Source: CAWDJT01 sp963828705 (GTDB lineage: Bacteria > Desulfobacterota > Syntrophobacteria > Syntrophobacterales > Syntrophobacteraceae). Taken from it: 64,000 bases of DNA. The notes under the pieces are model-generated. The model ran no database searches, was not told where the DNA came from, and saw only the letters and a program-made list of their open reading frames with translations. How positions within the stretch are numbered: the first letter of the stretch is position 1; every line of letters begins with the position of its first letter. Made by a program: the position numbers and the translations under genes. The stretch lies in contig CAWHGA010000025.1 of assembly GCA_963828705.1 (NCBI GenBank), forward strand, positions 1 to 64,000, read 5' to 3'. Shown here piece by piece: positions 61,989-64,000 of this stretch.

Positions 61989-63383
61989 CTACTTGTTCGC
62001 CGCCCATTCCACCGCTTCTTTCACCGGCAGAGTGAAGTAAAACTCGTTGCCATAACGTTGCGGAACACAGCCCACTTGACCTCCATGGATCTCCACGACG
62101 CTGCGGACAAAATGGAGACCGTGACCGGTACCCTGTTCCGATCCCACCATCGATGACCGGAATCCTTCTTCGAACAGGTTCTTCACATCACTTTCAGAAA
62201 GCGGCTGGCCGGTGGTGAAGAAACTGAACCTGACCCCATGGGTCCCTTCCCCAAAGTAGTTTTTTAGAATTCTCCGATTGTAGGCAATGAACTTGACCCG
62301 AGTTCCGGTTTCGTTCTCTACTTCCTTAGCATACTTGGCTGCATTCGAAAAAATATTATCGAAAACTTGCGATATCAATCCCTTATCCACAACAAGGGTG
62401 ATTTCTTCATCGGGGATATCTTCCAGATTGTCGTTAATAACTATGTTTTTCTTTTCAAAGATCGGGCGGTACCTTTCCAGCAGCGGATCCAGAATCTCGG
62501 TCCGGAAGTTACACGGTTGACGCCGTAATACATAGGTCCCTTGTTCAAAGTGATCGCGTCTGAACAGCGTCTCCAAAAACAGACTGCTATGTTCGTAATG
62601 CTTGCTCAGAGCATGAAGTTCATCGCCAAACTTCTCGTTTGTTTCAGACACTTCCAGGTGAATGCTCTTTAGAAACTTACAGATTGGATCGTCGCGGCCC
62701 TGACAGAAAAGACCAGTGTCGCGAATCTTATTCAGTATAGTTTCGTAGTTATTGAGAGATTTAGTCATTCTTCGAATAGCTAATTTGTAGTATAGATTAG
62801 GAGAAATTACATTATGTTCGATATCGGAAACCAATTGATTGATAAATTTGATGTGTTCCATATTCTGCTTCATCAGCAGTTTGAGGTGTAGATTGTATCC
62901 AATTCTATTTGTATATTTGCTAAAGAAGAAATGACCCTTATTATCGATTCGATTCTTTGGAAAAATCTCAAACATGCCCAAGACACTGGTCTGTCCATGT
63001 ATGCGCAGCCAAGGTTTTAGTGCCAGATTGCCGTGAATGGAAAATACCCATGAATTTTCGGTTTCGTAGGATTCCTCGGACACCTCGATGGGAGAATCCG
63101 ATTCATCATTCGTCGTGACCATCCCATTTTCACTGGAGTATACCTTTTCAGCTCGGAATGACTTGGGATTGACAATATATAGTTTGCTCTCCACATCAAA
63201 AAAAACCTTAGGTACCGCAACGCATATCTGATATAGAGCTTCAATACTGCTGTGTTCTTGAGCCAAATCAAAGAAGGTGGATAGGGCTTCTTCCTGGATT
63301 CTTTCAAAATTATAACGCTGATATGCTTCTTTTTTTTCTACGACTCGTTGATATATGTTGAGATTCTGGTCATCACGCATCAT
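61989..63383 (-). CDS. Histidine-kinase-like protein, soluble, AT-rich
   Basis: 464 residues; ATG at 63383. No membrane helix. A GAF-like N-terminal part (SSIEALYQICVAVPKVFFDV, KPWLRIHGQTSVLGMFEIF) precedes a helical dimerisation region with a phospho-acceptor candidate in LVSDIEHNVISPNLYYKLAI. The HATPase domain contains VFDNIFSNAAKYAKEV (N box) and EQGTGHGLHFVRSVVEIHGG (G box). The rest of the ATP lid is unusual (GTHGVRFSFFTTGQPLSESD). The base composition is clearly AT-richer than neighbouring genes. There is no adjacent regulator. The ATPase domain argues for a kinase. Confidence 0.78.
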   Translation of the reverse strand: MMRDDQNLNIYQRVVEKKEAYQRYNFERIQEEALSTFFDLAQEHSSIEALYQICVAVPKVFFDVESKLYIVNPKSFRAEKVYSSENGMVTTNDESDSPIEVSEESYETENSWVFSIHGNLALKPWLRIHGQTSVLGMFEIFPKNRIDNKGHFFFSKYTNRIGYNLHLKLLMKQNMEHIKFINQLVSDIEHNVISPNLYYKLAIRRMTKSLNNYETILNKIRDTGLFCQGRDDPICKFLKSIHLEVSETNEKFGDELHALSKHYEHSSLFLETLFRRDHFEQGTYVLRRQPCNFRTEILDPLLERYRPIFEKKNIVINDNLEDIPDEEITLVVDKGLISQVFDNIFSNAAKYAKEVENETGTRVKFIAYNRRILKNYFGEGTHGVRFSFFTTGQPLSESDVKNLFEEGFRSSMVGSEQGTGHGLHFVRSVVEIHGGQVGCVPQRYGNEFYFTLPVKEAVEWAANK

Positions 63384-63615
63384 GGCACCTCAAAAAGGTA
63401 ATTGCTCACTACAAACCACAGCGGCCAAAATTCCTGACACCTTTCACCACACGTGACCACTGAGAGTGAGTTTGAACCAATTCTGTTGAATTAACGGAGT
63501 TTGATCGCTGACTTAAAAGGCACCCTCTGCATTCTCTACATATCACTGTGGTGAAGGGTTGTCTGTGCTTACCGCACAGAACGGTTACCCGAACAAGAAG
63601 GGGTGGGGCAGCGAA

Positions 63616-64000
63616 TTAGATGGTATGTTCGAGTTCGTGTTTGAGATCGCGCTGCATCAGCTCCCTAACTGCCAAGCGCGGGTTTTTGTCTTCGTAGAGT
63701 ACCTGATAGACCTGTTCCGTGATCGGCATTTCCACCTCCATCCGGCGTGCGAGGAAATAGGCCGATTTGGTGGTCCTGACCCCTTCAGCCACCATGCGCA
63801 TGTCCTTGAGGATCTCATCGAGTTTCTTGCCCTGGCCGAGTTGGAAACCCACCGTTCGGTTGCGGCTAAGTTCCCCGGTGCAGGTGAGGAGCAGGTCGCC
63901 AATACCGGAAAGCCCGGAAAAGGTCAGGGGATTGGCCCCCATACTCACTCCCAGCCGAGTGATCTCTGCCAAACCGCGGGTTATCAGAGCGGCCCGGGTA
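63616..64000 (-). CDS. gpsA: Glycerol-3-phosphate dehydrogenase [NAD(P)+], C-terminal part
   Basis: The frame is open to the window edge. It contains AEITRLGVSMGANPLTFSGL, GIGDLLLTCTGELSRNRTVG and VAEGVRTTKSAYFLARRMEV then PITEQVYQVLYEDKNP, the conserved C-terminal domain of GpsA. The enzyme reduces dihydroxyacetone phosphate to sn-glycerol-3-phosphate for phospholipid synthesis. Only about 128 residues are visible; the Rossmann domain lies beyond 64000. Confidence 0.95.
   Translation of the reverse strand, partial: TRAALITRGLAEITRLGVSMGANPLTFSGLSGIGDLLLTCTGELSRNRTVGFQLGQGKKLDEILKDMRMVAEGVRTTKSAYFLARRMEVEMPITEQVYQVLYEDKNPRLAVRELMQRDLKHELEHTI

Overview
The window is a bacterial chromosome segment that reads most like a sulfate-reducing or syntrophic Desulfobacterota (Syntrophobacteria-like). 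This rests on gene content: an HMGL-Cache fusion enzyme, several multi-PAS hybrid kinases, a DksA-type zinc-finger protein, an orphan GspG/GspC pair and a CarS-like protein next to bacterial housekeeping genes. The assignment is inference. A perfect ParB-binding parS 16-mer at 8264-8279 suggests the segment lies in the origin-proximal part of the chromosome.

Left accessory region (1-8204). Positions 1-2946 look like an integron cassette array read on the minus strand, with no integrase in the window. Five attC-like sites, each a GTT-core box with an imperfect hairpin, separate four cassettes: a MazEF-type module, two hypothetical genes and a BrnTA module. Each toxin-antitoxin cassette has its own promoter under a palindrome. 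A frameshifted winged-helix gene (3229-3692) follows, then a decayed prophage remnant (3696 to about 7250). The remnant holds a large-terminase fragment with an amber codon, a Cas4-like nuclease with a frameshift and an excisionase-like HTH whose reading frame runs into the next gene. The region ends with a glycosyltransferase/mannose-6-phosphate isomerase fusion that seems to have lost the middle of its glycosyltransferase.

Core region (8635-32441). This holds a DinG-type helicase, a Spy-like periplasmic protein, an ECF sigma/anti-sigma pair, PBP1A, ComM/YifB, a short DnaJ, MoaC, DksA, an AT-rich NYN-domain protein, HisD, RlpA, the HMGL-Cache enzyme, AspRS, HisRS, a hybrid kinase and a CAP-domain protein.

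Right region (33205-64000). In order: a large hybrid kinase; a U32 peptidase; a CarS-like enzyme overlapping a metallophosphoesterase; a phosphate regulon (phoB-phoR-pstB on plus, facing pstS-pstC-pstA on minus, with Pho-box-like repeats before phoB and pstS); a two-component system beside a vWA/PspA/membrane-protein operon; a decayed second MazF module; CoaE; GspC/GspG; PgpA; a giant protein of about 1,570 residues with a degenerate HD domain; an APH-fold kinase; an AT-rich histidine-kinase-like protein; and the C-terminus of GpsA.

Many otherwise intact housekeeping genes (moaC, hisD, pstB, phoR, the sigma factor, the vWA gene, the giant gene) are each broken by what look like single-base insertions and carry no nonsense codons. 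The phage remnant does carry nonsense codons. The simplest reading is indel errors in the assembly for the former and real decay for the latter. No tRNA, rRNA or CRISPR array was recognised.
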